This document shows positions 1 through 8,928 of a stretch of 64,000 bases of DNA, piece by piece (positions within the stretch are counted from its first letter, which is position 1; every line of letters starts with the position of its first letter). The stretch covers positions 1 to 64,000 of the forward strand of contig OW818698.1 in assembly GCA_942493375.1 (NCBI GenBank). Direction: 5' to 3'. The translations under genes were made by a program, and so were the position numbers. Source of the stretch: G942493375 sp942493375. Lineage in GTDB: Bacteria; Armatimonadota; UBA5829. Below the pieces are notes generated by a model. That model was not told the DNA's origin, made no database searches, and worked only from the letters and a program-made list of their open reading frames with translations.

Positions 1-528
1 ACCAGAGTTGAGGATAGTCGATGTATACCGCCGGGCAACTGATTCTGCTTCTTCGCTGTCTGTTTCTCCGCTTTCGACCAATGGCACAAATTTGGGACAG
101 GCTTGCTGGAATACTATAGAATTTTCATCTAGCCTTTTCAGCGAGTTTATATAGGCCTGACTTTTCACTGTCCCGGTAGTCGCAAGCACACCTACAGGGG
201 AACCATTCGAAACTTTCAGTGCAGCTCTTGTACCGGGTTCGATAACACCTAATACGGGGATATTCGGATGGAGTTGTCTGGCTGCTTCAAGAGCGATAGC
301 ACTGGACATATTGCATGCCATAACCACAGCCTTTGCGCCTTGATTTACCAGAAAATCGGTAATACCACAGGCAAACTCCCTTACCTCTTCGAAAGGGCGT
401 TCTCCATAAGGGACGTGAGCATTGTCTGCGAAGTATATAATGCGTTCTTGAGGCAGCGTGCGGAGTATTTCCTTAGCAACGCTCAATCCCCCAAGGCCTG
501 AGTCGAAGATACCAATTGGTGAAGTCAA
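1..528 (-). CDS. murI: Glutamate racemase, 3' end beyond left edge
   Basis: The reverse strand encodes an N-terminal racemase segment of about 176 residues starting TSPIGIFDSGLGGLSV, the Asp/Glu racemase signature with the catalytic-region DSG. Further in are FADNAHVPYGERP and the first catalytic cysteine in VMACNMSSA. MurI interconverts L- and D-glutamate in the cytoplasm and supplies D-Glu for peptidoglycan. The C-terminal half, with the second catalytic Cys, is outside the window. The start is TTG at 528-526, because the frame is closed by a TAG only two codons upstream and an AGG lies about 8 nt before the TTG. It follows the GerMN gene by only 6 nt, so both are probably in one operon with the amidase and hrcA. 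Confidence 0.93.
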   Translation of the reverse strand, partial: MTSPIGIFDSGLGGLSVAKEILRTLPQERIIYFADNAHVPYGERPFEEVREFACGITDFLVNQGAKAVVMACNMSSAIALEAARQLHPNIPVLGVIEPGTRAALKVSNGSPVGVLATTGTVKSQAYINSLKRLDENSIVFQQACPKFVPLVESGETDSEEAESVARRYTSTILNSG

Positions 529-534
529 AAGAAC

Positions 535-1128
535 CTAGTCCGGTTGTGTGAACCCCTGATCAGGAGATATTGGAAGGGTAAGATCATAATGTCCTCCCAA
601 AGAGTCAACCGGCTTTCCTCCTACGAGTATGATGATTTTGTGGACCTTAGGGTCAGCATGGCAAGCGGTCAGTGCAATGGCATTGATGGTCAGAGCTTCC
701 TGATCGGATCCTCCGACAAAATTGTCAACCAATTCCTGACTCAGGTCGATTGTGGCTGTATCACCATCTGTTTTCACAGGATTCAACAGCTTAACACCCG
801 TCGGAATTACTGTCCCATCACCACCGGAACGACTGCCTTCATCCAGCAGCGACTTTATGGCCAGATCAAGTATACCATCTTTTCCGTTCACGGTTCTAGT
901 TTCCGGGGCCAGGTAAATCTTGTTCTTACCTTTTGCAGGCATATAAATCGTTACTTCATTTACGACTGTAGTGGGAGTTATTGTGACTTTTGAAGGAGTT
1001 TCAACAGGCACAGGCTTGCGGAGTAGACCAGCCACATAATACGCTCCGCCTGCAGCTACAAAGAATACTATTATCCCGATAAGGACCAGACTCCAGACCG
1101 GCATTCCTTTTGTTGATCTCTTGGCCAT
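535..1128 (-). CDS. GerMN-domain membrane protein
   Basis: A 197-residue protein with a short basic N-terminus, one transmembrane segment at about residues 11-33 and an extracytoplasmic region containing a GerMN (sporulation/germination) domain at about 60-185. That domain is recognised by the pattern NKIYLAPETRTV, then LLDEGSRS, TGVKLL and TATIDLSQELVDNF. GerMN domains are thought to bind peptidoglycan or other envelope ligands and are common in non-sporulating bacteria, so no germination role should be assumed. A longer frame begins at 1143, but the ATG at 1128 has GGGAGAA directly upstream and is the better start. It lies between the amidase and murI on the same strand, which supports a cell-wall role. 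Confidence 0.85.
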   Translation of the reverse strand: MAKRSTKGMPVWSLVLIGIIVFFVAAGGAYYVAGLLRKPVPVETPSKVTITPTTVVNEVTIYMPAKGKNKIYLAPETRTVNGKDGILDLAIKSLLDEGSRSGGDGTVIPTGVKLLNPVKTDGDTATIDLSQELVDNFVGGSDQEALTINAIALTACHADPKVHKIIILVGGKPVDSLGGHYDLTLPISPDQGFTQPD

Positions 1129-1149
1129 GAATAATTCTCCCATGATTGC

Positions 1150-1171
1150 GGGAGACCGCGGAGGGTCTCCC
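1150..1171. repeat. Intercistronic perfect hairpin
   Basis: GGGAGACC (1150-1157) is separated by six bases from its exact complement GGTCTCCC (1164-1171). It lies in the 92-nt gap between the amidase stop and the GerMN start. There is no U tract, so it looks like an RNA processing or stability hairpin, or a dispersed repeat, rather than a terminator. Confidence 0.6.
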
Positions 1172-1220
1172 CTACAAATAGATTAGGGAAGTCACAGAGG
1201 CCTTCCTTAGTCACGCACAC

Positions 1221-2876
1221 TTATTTGCTGGTCTCTCCAGCTATATATGATTTCAAGCCTTCGACTATACCGGCGGCCAGTTTACCTTGGAATACCGGAT
1301 CAATGAGTTTACGCCTATCCTCAGCATTGTTCAAATATCCACATTCAACTAGAATAGCTGGAATATCGGTTGAATCAAGTAATCTGAGCACTTTAAACCC
1401 GGAGTAGCTTTCGTCACGTCTGTCACTACGAGCCCCTCTGTCCGGCATTTTAGTCGATTCACAGGTGGCTGACTGCACCATCTTTGCCAGATATATACTG
1501 TTGGGATTCCAACCGTGGAAATATGTCTCAGTTCCAGAAACACTGTTTGGAAACAAGTTAGAGTTGCAGTGTATCGAGATAAAGAAATTTGCAGAGTTGT
1601 CCATGGCTATCTGAGGTCGGCTGGGCAGATCCAATGTGACATTAGCTTCCCTGGTCATGATTACAGTTGCTCCGGTTTGACGCAATTCAGCAGCAAGTTT
1701 ACGGGCAATTGAAAGGTTGACGTCCATCTCATTGACTCCGGTGCTTACAGCGCCTTTCTGGGCTCCTCCATGACCGGGATCTATTACTATTATCTTTTGG
1801 TCAATACTGCCTGTTGACTGCTTGAAAGGTCTTATGGAAGCAACTATTGAACCATCGTAAATAGCTGTATCTACTCTCATCACTCGATTCAATTCGATAT
1901 CGACTTTCAGTTTCGTCGGTTTACCGGGGAGTTGAGTGAATTTGATATACCTGAGAGTTGTGTGGGTATTAGTGGGATTCACAAATGCCGGGCCTAGTTT
2001 TGCACCCGTCAAGATCAAACTGACAGCTCCCCTCTTGGTATCGACGGTGGAAGTAATTTTGCCTTTGGCTGATGTATTGAGCGCCACGTCAAAACTGTTG
2101 CCATCAATATCCCATATCTCTGCAGAATCAATAGTATATGCATCTGAAGCAGCTGTCGTTGTATTCGTGTTTGGATCCGGTTTGGGTTCAGGCAGCGCAA
2201 TTTCCATAGTTCCTGTCCCGAGCTTCACCAGTATCTCAGAAGTTTCCGCTGGACTCTGAACAGTATATGAGATATCGCTCTTGAGGTCTAAAACGACCCT
2301 TGCAGTGGTCTTATTGTAGTCCCCGGTCCTGATAGCTTTCACATAACTGGATTCAGGAGCTGCAGGAGGTGTCTTTAACAGACTCTGACTCATTGCAGTC
2401 TGGGATATATCTATAAGTAGTTTCCCGCTCCATTTTTTTACAGTGTATTTAGCTGGAAAACTCATTAGCACAGAAAGAATATCTTGATCATACTTGACTG
2501 TACGGACGGTAGGAGTGAGGATGCAAGTATTATCCACTGCGTTCCACTGATATCTAGCCCCGAGTAGTTTGGCAACATCCTGCATTGATACATATTGCTG
2601 TTTATCACGTGTAATTGTTTTGATATCGCCAAGTTCTCCAGCAGCATTATTCACGCTAATCATTCCTGGTTTACTTGCTTGATGGTAGAAGGCTCCCAGC
2701 GCATCCAATACATCAATTGAAGCGATTACTTTTGACCCATTATATTCAATGGGCATATTCAATTCTAGATTCTTGCCTGCTGCGACAATTCGCGCGGGAG
2801 AGCTAAAACAGACGGAGGTTATGGTGGAGAAGACGAGAATTAACAGAATAAAGAACAGTTTAGTGCAAGATGGCAT
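1221..2876 (-). CDS. N-acetylmuramoyl-L-alanine amidase (Amidase_3) with AMIN-type N-terminus
   Basis: A 551-residue exported zinc amidase that cleaves the amide bond between MurNAc and the stem peptide. An N-terminal signal peptide (about 1-25) is followed by a copper-amine-oxidase-N/AMIN-like beta region (about 30-340) for wall targeting. The C-terminal Amidase_3 domain (about 362-548) shows the expected zinc and catalytic residues: His369 in DPGHGG, Glu383, His436 in SIHCN and Glu511 in VECGYL. The open frame extends 81 codons further upstream, but that part overlaps hrcA and is not signal-like. The chosen ATG at 2876 overlaps the hrcA stop by one base (TGATG), a typical translational coupling. 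Function is confident; which septal or remodelling process it serves is not visible. Confidence 0.92.
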   Translation of the reverse strand: MPSCTKLFFILLILVFSTITSVCFSSPARIVAAGKNLELNMPIEYNGSKVIASIDVLDALGAFYHQASKPGMISVNNAAGELGDIKTITRDKQQYVSMQDVAKLLGARYQWNAVDNTCILTPTVRTVKYDQDILSVLMSFPAKYTVKKWSGKLLIDISQTAMSQSLLKTPPAAPESSYVKAIRTGDYNKTTARVVLDLKSDISYTVQSPAETSEILVKLGTGTMEIALPEPKPDPNTNTTTAASDAYTIDSAEIWDIDGNSFDVALNTSAKGKITSTVDTKRGAVSLILTGAKLGPAFVNPTNTHTTLRYIKFTQLPGKPTKLKVDIELNRVMRVDTAIYDGSIVASIRPFKQSTGSIDQKIIVIDPGHGGAQKGAVSTGVNEMDVNLSIARKLAAELRQTGATVIMTREANVTLDLPSRPQIAMDNSANFFISIHCNSNLFPNSVSGTETYFHGWNPNSIYLAKMVQSATCESTKMPDRGARSDRRDESYSGFKVLRLLDSTDIPAILVECGYLNNAEDRRKLIDPVFQGKLAAGIVEGLKSYIAGETSK

Positions 2877-3922
2877 CAGGGCAAGCTCAGGCTTGTGAGT
2901 AGATCGCCAAGGCTTCGGGCTATAAGACTTACTGCTGAGACTGCTTTGGGATAATCCATTCTGGTGGGACCAAGCACACCGATTGTGCCTGCTACTTTGT
3001 TTCTTATTCGATATCGAGCTCCAACGAAGCTGCAATCCCGCATTCCACTGACGGAGTTTTCCGATCCAATCAGGACTGTTACTTCGGGTGAACGGTAGGC
3101 AGCTGATAACACTTCGCAAAGGGCTTTCCTTTCCTCCAGAACAGACAACACGGCTTCGAGTCTTTCCAGATCCTTGAACTCAGGCTGCTGCATTATGTAA
3201 TTTGAGCCCTCAAGGTGGACATCCGTCTCACTTTCGGGTTTACACTGGTCCTGCAGCACTTCGACAACTGCTCTGAGTGCACTAACCAACTCGGGTGGCT
3301 CAGAGGTCCCCATATCATTCAATGCGTTGCACGCAGCGGCAACAGGTTTCCCTGCCAGCTTATCAGTCAAGAAGTTCTGAACGCGGTCTGGTTTGATTCT
3401 GGCCCCACTGGAATCCGGATTCACAAACTGGTGAAGCACACGGCCACTGTCCATAACCAGCACTACCAACAGTCTGGTATCACCTATAGAAGCAGTATGA
3501 ACTTGTGTAATAACTGCGTCTCTCAGGACTGGGCTGGTAGCAACTGATGTGTATTTCGATATATTTGATAAGAGACGACAGGTCTCACCGATTATTGCCT
3601 CAATCTCAGTCTGCCTGCGCAACTGCTCATAATGCAGGACTGATTCGGAGATTTGCCCAGTGGCAACAGCGTCCATCAAACGGTCTACAAAATACCTGTA
3701 GCCCATATCCGACGGTATTCTGCCTGCAGATGTATGAGGCTGGCACAGAAATCCAAGAGTAGCGAGTTCCGCCATCTCATTGCGTATGGTTGCAGACTTA
3801 ACACCCAAGTGGTAACGAGCCGCGATCGCGCTCGATCCGACAGGTTCAGCTGTCTGAACGTAGTCATTTACCACGGCCTTGAGGATAACCTGTTTTCTGA
3901 TGTCAATAGAAATATAAGCCAT
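2876..3922 (-). CDS. hrcA: Heat-inducible transcription repressor HrcA
   Basis: A 348-residue protein with the HrcA architecture. An N-terminal winged-helix domain (about 1-75) contains the segment SSAIAARYHLGVKSATIRNEM and the signature HTSAGRIPSDMGYRYFVD at about 82-99. The C-terminal regulatory domain ends in GVLGPTRMDYPKAVSAV. HrcA represses chaperone operons by binding CIRCE elements and is kept active by GroEL. Here it heads an operon with cell-wall genes instead of dnaK or grpE. I did not find a CIRCE sequence (TTAGCACTC-N9-GAGTGCTAA) in front of it, so autoregulation is not supported by the sequence. Confidence 0.95.
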   Translation of the reverse strand: MAYISIDIRKQVILKAVVNDYVQTAEPVGSSAIAARYHLGVKSATIRNEMAELATLGFLCQPHTSAGRIPSDMGYRYFVDRLMDAVATGQISESVLHYEQLRRQTEIEAIIGETCRLLSNISKYTSVATSPVLRDAVITQVHTASIGDTRLLVVLVMDSGRVLHQFVNPDSSGARIKPDRVQNFLTDKLAGKPVAAACNALNDMGTSEPPELVSALRAVVEVLQDQCKPESETDVHLEGSNYIMQQPEFKDLERLEAVLSVLEERKALCEVLSAAYRSPEVTVLIGSENSVSGMRDCSFVGARYRIRNKVAGTIGVLGPTRMDYPKAVSAVSLIARSLGDLLTSLSLP

Positions 3923-3954
3923 ACTGCGCCTTCAAATGCAAGCATTATAATTGC

Positions 3955-3983
3955 ATACTATCACCCCTAACTTATGATGTCAA
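3955..3983 (-). promoter_or_regulatory. Sigma-70 promoter of the hrcA operon
   Basis: On the reverse strand TTGACA (3983-3978) is followed after exactly 17 bp by TAGTAT (3960-3955), about 30 bp before the hrcA start. The -35 box is a perfect consensus match and the -10 box matches at 4 of 6 positions. Confidence 0.72.
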
Positions 3984-3991
3984 CTTCTATG

Positions 3992-4000
3992 TAACGGTTC
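3992..4000. repeat. Left target-site duplication of the IS256-family element
   Basis: TAACGGTTC occurs directly before the left end of the element and again, in the same orientation, immediately after its right end. A 9-bp duplication is usual for IS256-family insertions. Confidence 0.9.
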
Positions 4001-5454
4001 GGTTATTCCTTCTGGAGTGTGTAAATTCGAAAATGTTTTTCTGCCCGTATTCAATTGTCATTTACTCACTTAGTTATTTGTGTTGTTTTTCTCATTTTTC
4101 TCTGTTGCCAGATATCAATATCTTTCCAACGTTCATTGAGCCAGTTGAAAACTCTATATACGGCCCTGTTACAAGCATCTCTGTTTGCATATGCTCCAGA
4201 TCCGTATTGCTGTCTCCGTAGTTCACGGAAAGTGCGCTCAATCGGATTAGAGGTTCTCAGATATTCCCAGTGAAGTTCATCGCAATTATAGAATGCGAAC
4301 AAATATCCAAGGTCCTCTTTTACACTGGCTACTAAGTTAGGATACTTTTCGTCCCAGCGTTGCTCCCAAAGACGAAATGAATCCTTTGCTCCAGATAGAT
4401 GCTTGGCATCATAGACAAGCTTCAAGCCTCCAACCACTTCACCACGATCCGATGCAGCAACAGCTTTGCGTACATTACGTATCCGATGTGCCCAACACAA
4501 CTGCCCAGGAACGTCACCTAACACCTCAGAAGCAGCGTTAAGTAGACCGTTATGCTCATCGGAAATCACCAGGGCCAAGTCGCTTGGTTTCAACCCACGT
4601 TCCACCAGCCGACCAAGAAACCCTTTCCAGGAAGACTCATTCTCTGTTGATGTCCGTTCAAAACCAAGAATCTCCTTCACACCAGTGTGCGTTATACCAA
4701 TTGCAGTCATTATACAAATACGTGTCGCAGTTATGCCTACTATATCCTTAGCCCAAGCCGCATCTAAAAACAGATATTGATATCGACCAAGTAGCTTGCG
4801 TTCTCGAAATCTCTTTACCTGCTCATCAATCTCAAGCTGGACTCGCCGTAATAACCTATCAGATGGCTTGCATCCTGTTGTAGATTCTAGAAGCCGAATC
4901 ACCTCAGCTCGGGTTAGACCTGATAGGAATGCCTTACTTACCCAAGCCTCGACTTCGCGAATGGCACGATGGTTCGGCTCCAGAAAACTCGGCACAAAAC
5001 CGTTACCCCGCAAACGGGGAATGCGAATCTCCACTACCTGGTAGCTAGTTTGAACCTTACGATGGCGATAACCGTTGCGATAATCGGTTCGCATCTCGCC
5101 ACGCTCATGCAACCTTACACCTGCTCGCTTTTCTATCTCAGATTCAGCCATGGCCTCAAAGATAAACTTTGTAACAGATGCAGTAGCAGAATCCAAATCT
5201 CCATAAGCCAGATTTTCACAATCAGGTATCCGACATGCAGCTTTCTCAAATACTTCTTTTAGCGTAAAATTATTCATGGGTGCTTCCTCTCTTTGATTTG
5301 TCTTTTCAACAATTTCATACGAGAGAAAAGCACCCGTTGTTGCATTTGGTTGAAAACAGCCGCTCACCTCCTTGCGCTAAATTTAGGAGCGCCGTCGGAT
5401 CGCTGGGTCAGCCTAATAACCAAAAATAATTACACACTATAAAACTACGCTACC
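4001..5454. mobile_element. Complete IS256-family insertion sequence
   Basis: A 1454-bp element bounded by imperfect terminal inverted repeats. The left end starts GGTTATTCC and has AGTGTGTAA about 15 bp in. The right end, read inward, starts GGTAGCGTA and has AGTGTGTAA about 16 bp in. It is flanked by 9-bp direct repeats and contains one full-length transposase gene. Identical target duplications and an intact reading frame suggest a fairly recent insertion. It lies between the hrcA promoter and the 3' end of the GH95-like gene. Confidence 0.9.
4066..5277 (-). CDS. IS256-family (mutator type) transposase
   Basis: A 403-residue DDE transposase. The catalytic triad fits Asp172 (LFLDAAWAKD), Asp240 (VISDEHNGL) and Glu347 (SNPIERTFRE), with the family C/H motif CWAHRIRNV between the second Asp and the Glu. 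The frame is open 30 codons further upstream, but the ATG at 5277 is preceded by AGAGGAAG at good spacing. Length and motifs are normal for the family and no frameshift is present, so it is probably functional. Confidence 0.95.
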   Translation of the reverse strand: MNNFTLKEVFEKAACRIPDCENLAYGDLDSATASVTKFIFEAMAESEIEKRAGVRLHERGEMRTDYRNGYRHRKVQTSYQVVEIRIPRLRGNGFVPSFLEPNHRAIREVEAWVSKAFLSGLTRAEVIRLLESTTGCKPSDRLLRRVQLEIDEQVKRFRERKLLGRYQYLFLDAAWAKDIVGITATRICIMTAIGITHTGVKEILGFERTSTENESSWKGFLGRLVERGLKPSDLALVISDEHNGLLNAASEVLGDVPGQLCWAHRIRNVRKAVAASDRGEVVGGLKLVYDAKHLSGAKDSFRLWEQRWDEKYPNLVASVKEDLGYLFAFYNCDELHWEYLRTSNPIERTFRELRRQQYGSGAYANRDACNRAVYRVFNWLNERWKDIDIWQQRKMRKTTQITK

Positions 5455-5463
5455 TAACGGTTC
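5455..5463. repeat. Right target-site duplication of the IS256-family element
   Basis: Second copy of TAACGGTTC, directly adjoining the right inverted repeat. Confidence 0.9.
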
Positions 5464-5477
5464 AGAGTTGCTGGAAT

Positions 5478-5550
5478 TTGTCATCCTGAGGAACGAAGGA
5501 TCTGCTTTTTCAGGATAGAAAAGCAGATCCTTCGTTCCTCAGGATGACAA
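5478..5550. repeat. GTCATCCTGA-family inverted repeat, copy 1
   Basis: A perfect 32-bp inverted repeat (5478-5509 and 5519-5550) with a 9-base loop. The arm begins TTGTCATCCTGAGGAACG and ends GGATCTGCTTTT. Other copies are at 44831, 47651 and 53978. It lies just beyond the 3' end of the GH95-like gene and could fold into a very strong RNA hairpin. Confidence 0.9.
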
Positions 5551-5597
5551 TGTTTCAGTACTACTGAACTGTTACACTTCTATTTTCACATAAATAA

Positions 5598-8500
5598 CTA
5601 CGGAAAACGATTAAGGAACATCGCACATACTGTCCATTTAGACGCAGAGTCAGTTCCGATTTTTAGAGAGATGATCTGCTCTTTGTCCAGGATGAATGGA
5701 AGCTCAAGGGCTTTGAACACTCCAGGGAGTAGATGTCCACTGTCTGTGCTTACACCTCCGGGGCCGTTTACACTGGTATAAGTCCCCTCTTCCAGGTCTC
5801 CTACAATCAAGGTTATCCTGTAGCTGCCTTTGTTAAGCTCGATCTTGAATTCTGCATCTGATCGGCCTTCTACGAAGTCATAGCGAAGTTCATCCGGACC
5901 GATGCGTTCTACTAGTTTTTGCCCCTTGTCACTGCTCCAGCCATAGCCTTTGGTGTATTGGTATAGTTGATTTGAGGTCACTTGTGTGAATGCCAGACCC
6001 TGTTTTCCGCAGTTGTGGTATTGCTTTGGGAGTATGTTTTCATAATTCTTTGTTGCAGACTTCGAAGTGAAATCGAACTTGTAAAGTGTTACCCGGGACT
6101 CGGGTTTATCTCCCGGATAGTAGTCGAGTGTGGCGTTGTCTATTGCTCGAATGAACTCCGTATGCTCATCCTTGCCCAGGAATACTCTTCTTTGAGTTTT
6201 CGCAGTATACATCAGTGGCATTTCAGGAGCAGGATCACTTATCCATTCAGTATTATTGATTTTACACGCTTCTTTTGATATCAGGTAATCGCATCCTGCT
6301 TGTGATTCAAAAGAAATCACATTATTATCTATTGAAAAATCGACCGGTAATCGATTGGATTGGACCGTTATGGGAGAGTTGAAAACATTTCCTACTTTAA
6401 CTAATCCACCTGCCAGACTTCGGATACTTATGAATTCAACTTGCCCATTTGTTAATCTCGATGAGACTTCAAAGGCTCCTTCAGCAAGTAGTCCCTCAAA
6501 AGCACAATCTTTCCAGGCAGAAAATTGGTGATCGGATTTATCCAGGAGTTTGTCGAACTTGACAGCGGATTTATCGACTGATCGATTTCCGCTTGGTACT
6601 GCCGGGAAGACATCTATCACGCCATCAAAGCTCTGCAGCAGCATTTCACTGAGGGCTGTAGCTATAGAGCTGCCTGCTTCGACCAGTGCAGGATTGTAAA
6701 CCGGGACACACGCTACCAGACAGCACTGCATCCAACGTTCGGTCTCCTCAGCCAGCATACCGCTTGCTCTCATCTGGTAATCTATGCCACGTTCATAGAG
6801 CATCCTAAGGGCTTCATCACCGTTCCCCAGCCTGGCTGCAACAGCTGCCGGCCAACCCAGATTGTGGGTGCCTATGGCTTGCATAGCGTCGGCATATCTC
6901 AAGGTGTTTTCTGCGATCTTACGCATTTGCGGATCACTCTTCCGGCTGATTTCACCTATTGGATAGATCGGCATTAGTATACTGCTGTGAGCCAGGAATT
7001 GGTCGGTAGTTGCCCAGTCTGAATCCTTCAGATGCTCTCCGAATGCTAGACTCTCACCAATAGCATATTCAGGAAGCCTATCAAGGACACTCTGCCATCT
7101 CTTCCGTACTTCCAGGGACTCATTTAATATGACATTAGCTTCGATGGCAGATTTGAACAGGTATTTCACACACGAAACGGTTATGGTAGAGTTTTTGGTC
7201 ATCGGACCCTGCTCAGGGGATACATCCGGAAAGATCATTAATTTGCCATTCTCAGGATCGTCCTGTAGATATGCTTCCCAGAAGTCGAGTATTCCTACCA
7301 TCAACGGATATGCAGTGTCCCGGAGGAAGTCAGTATTGTGAGAGTATGTATAATACCACCAGAAATACTGAGCACACCATGCCCATATACACAGATAGAC
7401 ATCAAATGGATAGTCTGATGCGATACCGTCTATCCCATAGAAATCTTTCGCCCACTTTCTGGCGGATTTCTCGTACGCCAGTAAACCTTTGTGGAAGGGT
7501 TTCGCTAGTTCTAAGTGGTTGCTGGTAAACAGAGGCCAGAACCCCTGCTCAATATTTACATCCCAGTACCAACTGCTACCCCACTGAGATGGAGGTTTGA
7601 TGTCCCAGAGCCCATTGAGACCGCAGGCCTGCTCGAACAGTCGCCCACCTTCTCCACTGCAACAGGCTAGTGCATAAATGTGCAGATACCAGAGTGTTTC
7701 AAGCATTTTATCTGGTATCTGGATACGTGATTTCGACCAGAATTCATTCCAGTGCCTCGTATGCGTAGCTCTTAGTGATCCAGTATCTATCGCTGCATCC
7801 CCCACCCGTTTGGACGCTACACCCAGCCAGTCATTGGTCTCTTCTTCACTGACAACACTTGCAACAACTGTAAATTGGTCAGTTTCAGAAGTAATAGCCA
7901 GATCGAAACCGTTTTCTCCCGTTTCCAGAATCGTCCCTGAAGCTCCAACCAATTTGAGCATCCAAACGTAGTGAAAAGGAGGTCGTCCAGCCTGTTCATC
8001 GTCCGCGCAGTAAAACGAGTTCTCTACATAAAACACGCTGTCACTTTCGCTGCCTGGCTTTGGGAACACCCTCACATTGCGGAACAGAGGCACAGAAAGT
8101 TTAATACAACTCACTTGCGCATCCCCTGAAGTCCTTACATCAGCAACCAAAAAGTCAGCGTCAGGAGATATAAACGAATGCACATCAATGGTACCGGACT
8201 CATCTTCCCCGTGATAATCTACAGATGCTCCTTCGATGTTCAACCTTGTCAAAGAACGATTCAGGCGTAGAATACTTTCATTAGGAATTATCGAAAGACG
8301 TCCGGCTACGATCAGACTCTGCCCTGTACGAACAGTCCCATATGCAGATACCATCGAAGGGTTATGGATTGCGTTGTAATTGTTGTGGGCTGGATGATTG
8401 GGGTCTGCATGAGCATCCAGCGCCCTTTGTTTGAGCACATCCAGTGTATAATCACCCCACGGGACTTTATCGAAGCTGGGTCTCAACTCAGGCCTGGGAT

Positions 8501-8651
8501 AGAGAGTCCTGTAGTAGACATCATAGTGGTTTATTATGAATGTGAGACCATCATCGGGATCAAGGTAACACATCCCTCCATAATGCCCATTTCCCATCGG
8601 CAGAGCTTCGTCCCAGGAACTATATGTATTCTTGTAATCTATATGGTGCAT
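5598..8651 (-). CDS. GH95-like glycoside hydrolase with C-terminal galactose-binding-like domain
   Basis: A 1017-residue protein without a signal peptide. The N-terminus (WDEALPMGNGHYGGM) and the central (alpha/alpha)6-barrel region resemble GH95 alpha-L-fucosidases/galactosidases: NGLWDIKPPSQWGSSWYW, then the acid-containing segment PDVSPEQGP with Glu480, and EMLLQSFDGVIDVFPAVPSG at about 668-688. The last 150 residues (FDFTS..., YTKGYGW, ...) look like the galactose-binding-like domain of rhamnogalacturonan-degrading enzymes. Relative to characterised GH95 enzymes, the first active-site Asn is Asp364 (second Asn = Asn366) and the Asp of the PFQIDGNFG segment is replaced (VEAGSS, Glu658). 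Substrate may therefore differ, or activity be lost. It is transcribed alone toward the IS element. Confidence 0.75.
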   Translation of the reverse strand: MHHIDYKNTYSSWDEALPMGNGHYGGMCYLDPDDGLTFIINHYDVYYRTLYPRPELRPSFDKVPWGDYTLDVLKQRALDAHADPNHPAHNNYNAIHNPSMVSAYGTVRTGQSLIVAGRLSIIPNESILRLNRSLTRLNIEGASVDYHGEDESGTIDVHSFISPDADFLVADVRTSGDAQVSCIKLSVPLFRNVRVFPKPGSESDSVFYVENSFYCADDEQAGRPPFHYVWMLKLVGASGTILETGENGFDLAITSETDQFTVVASVVSEEETNDWLGVASKRVGDAAIDTGSLRATHTRHWNEFWSKSRIQIPDKMLETLWYLHIYALACCSGEGGRLFEQACGLNGLWDIKPPSQWGSSWYWDVNIEQGFWPLFTSNHLELAKPFHKGLLAYEKSARKWAKDFYGIDGIASDYPFDVYLCIWAWCAQYFWWYYTYSHNTDFLRDTAYPLMVGILDFWEAYLQDDPENGKLMIFPDVSPEQGPMTKNSTITVSCVKYLFKSAIEANVILNESLEVRKRWQSVLDRLPEYAIGESLAFGEHLKDSDWATTDQFLAHSSILMPIYPIGEISRKSDPQMRKIAENTLRYADAMQAIGTHNLGWPAAVAARLGNGDEALRMLYERGIDYQMRASGMLAEETERWMQCCLVACVPVYNPALVEAGSSIATALSEMLLQSFDGVIDVFPAVPSGNRSVDKSAVKFDKLLDKSDHQFSAWKDCAFEGLLAEGAFEVSSRLTNGQVEFISIRSLAGGLVKVGNVFNSPITVQSNRLPVDFSIDNNVISFESQAGCDYLISKEACKINNTEWISDPAPEMPLMYTAKTQRRVFLGKDEHTEFIRAIDNATLDYYPGDKPESRVTLYKFDFTSKSATKNYENILPKQYHNCGKQGLAFTQVTSNQLYQYTKGYGWSSDKGQKLVERIGPDELRYDFVEGRSDAEFKIELNKGSYRITLIVGDLEEGTYTSVNGPGGVSTDSGHLLPGVFKALELPFILDKEQIISLKIGTDSASKWTVCAMFLNRFP

Positions 8652-8807
8652 CGTTTTACTAACCTCGCATACTAAAGATCGTGTAGTGTTACGTGAGAGT
8701 TGGTATAGATGAGGAAATATTATGATTATTTCCGCGCTCCGAATATGAATTCCTGTAAGGATTTGAGAATTCGTTGCCGCCTATAATGCTGAACTCCAGC
8801 TCATCAT

Positions 8808-8837
8808 TTGCCTGACCGTGCTTACGCACAATATAAT
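8808..8837 (+). promoter_or_regulatory. Probable promoter of hisF-hisI
   Basis: TTGCCT (8808-8813) and a perfect TATAAT (8832-8837) are separated by 18 bp, about 90 bp before hisF. The remainder of the 277-bp gap (8652-8928) holds the upstream region of the GH95-like gene and a 10-codon ORF at 8859-8891. I saw no other gene in it. Confidence 0.5.
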
Positions 8838-8928
8838 ATAGGAGGCGGTGTCATAAATATGGCTTGTTTTTATAGGCGATTGATGCCATAAAACATCTTC
8901 GCGCCAATAAGATGGAGATACCAATATA

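Noticed and set aside
544..993. 149-aa plus-strand ORF opposite the GerMN gene
   Set aside because: It is a shadow of a clearly supported reverse-strand gene and has no family features.
2877..3119. 81-codon N-terminal extension of the amidase frame
   Set aside because: It lies inside hrcA in another frame. The one-base TGATG overlap and the signal peptide at 2876 show the true start.
3923..3991. CIRCE operator near hrcA
   Set aside because: The characteristic TTAGCACTC-N9-GAGTGCTAA is not present. TGCAA-N9-TTGCA near 3937-3955 has similar spacing but a different sequence.
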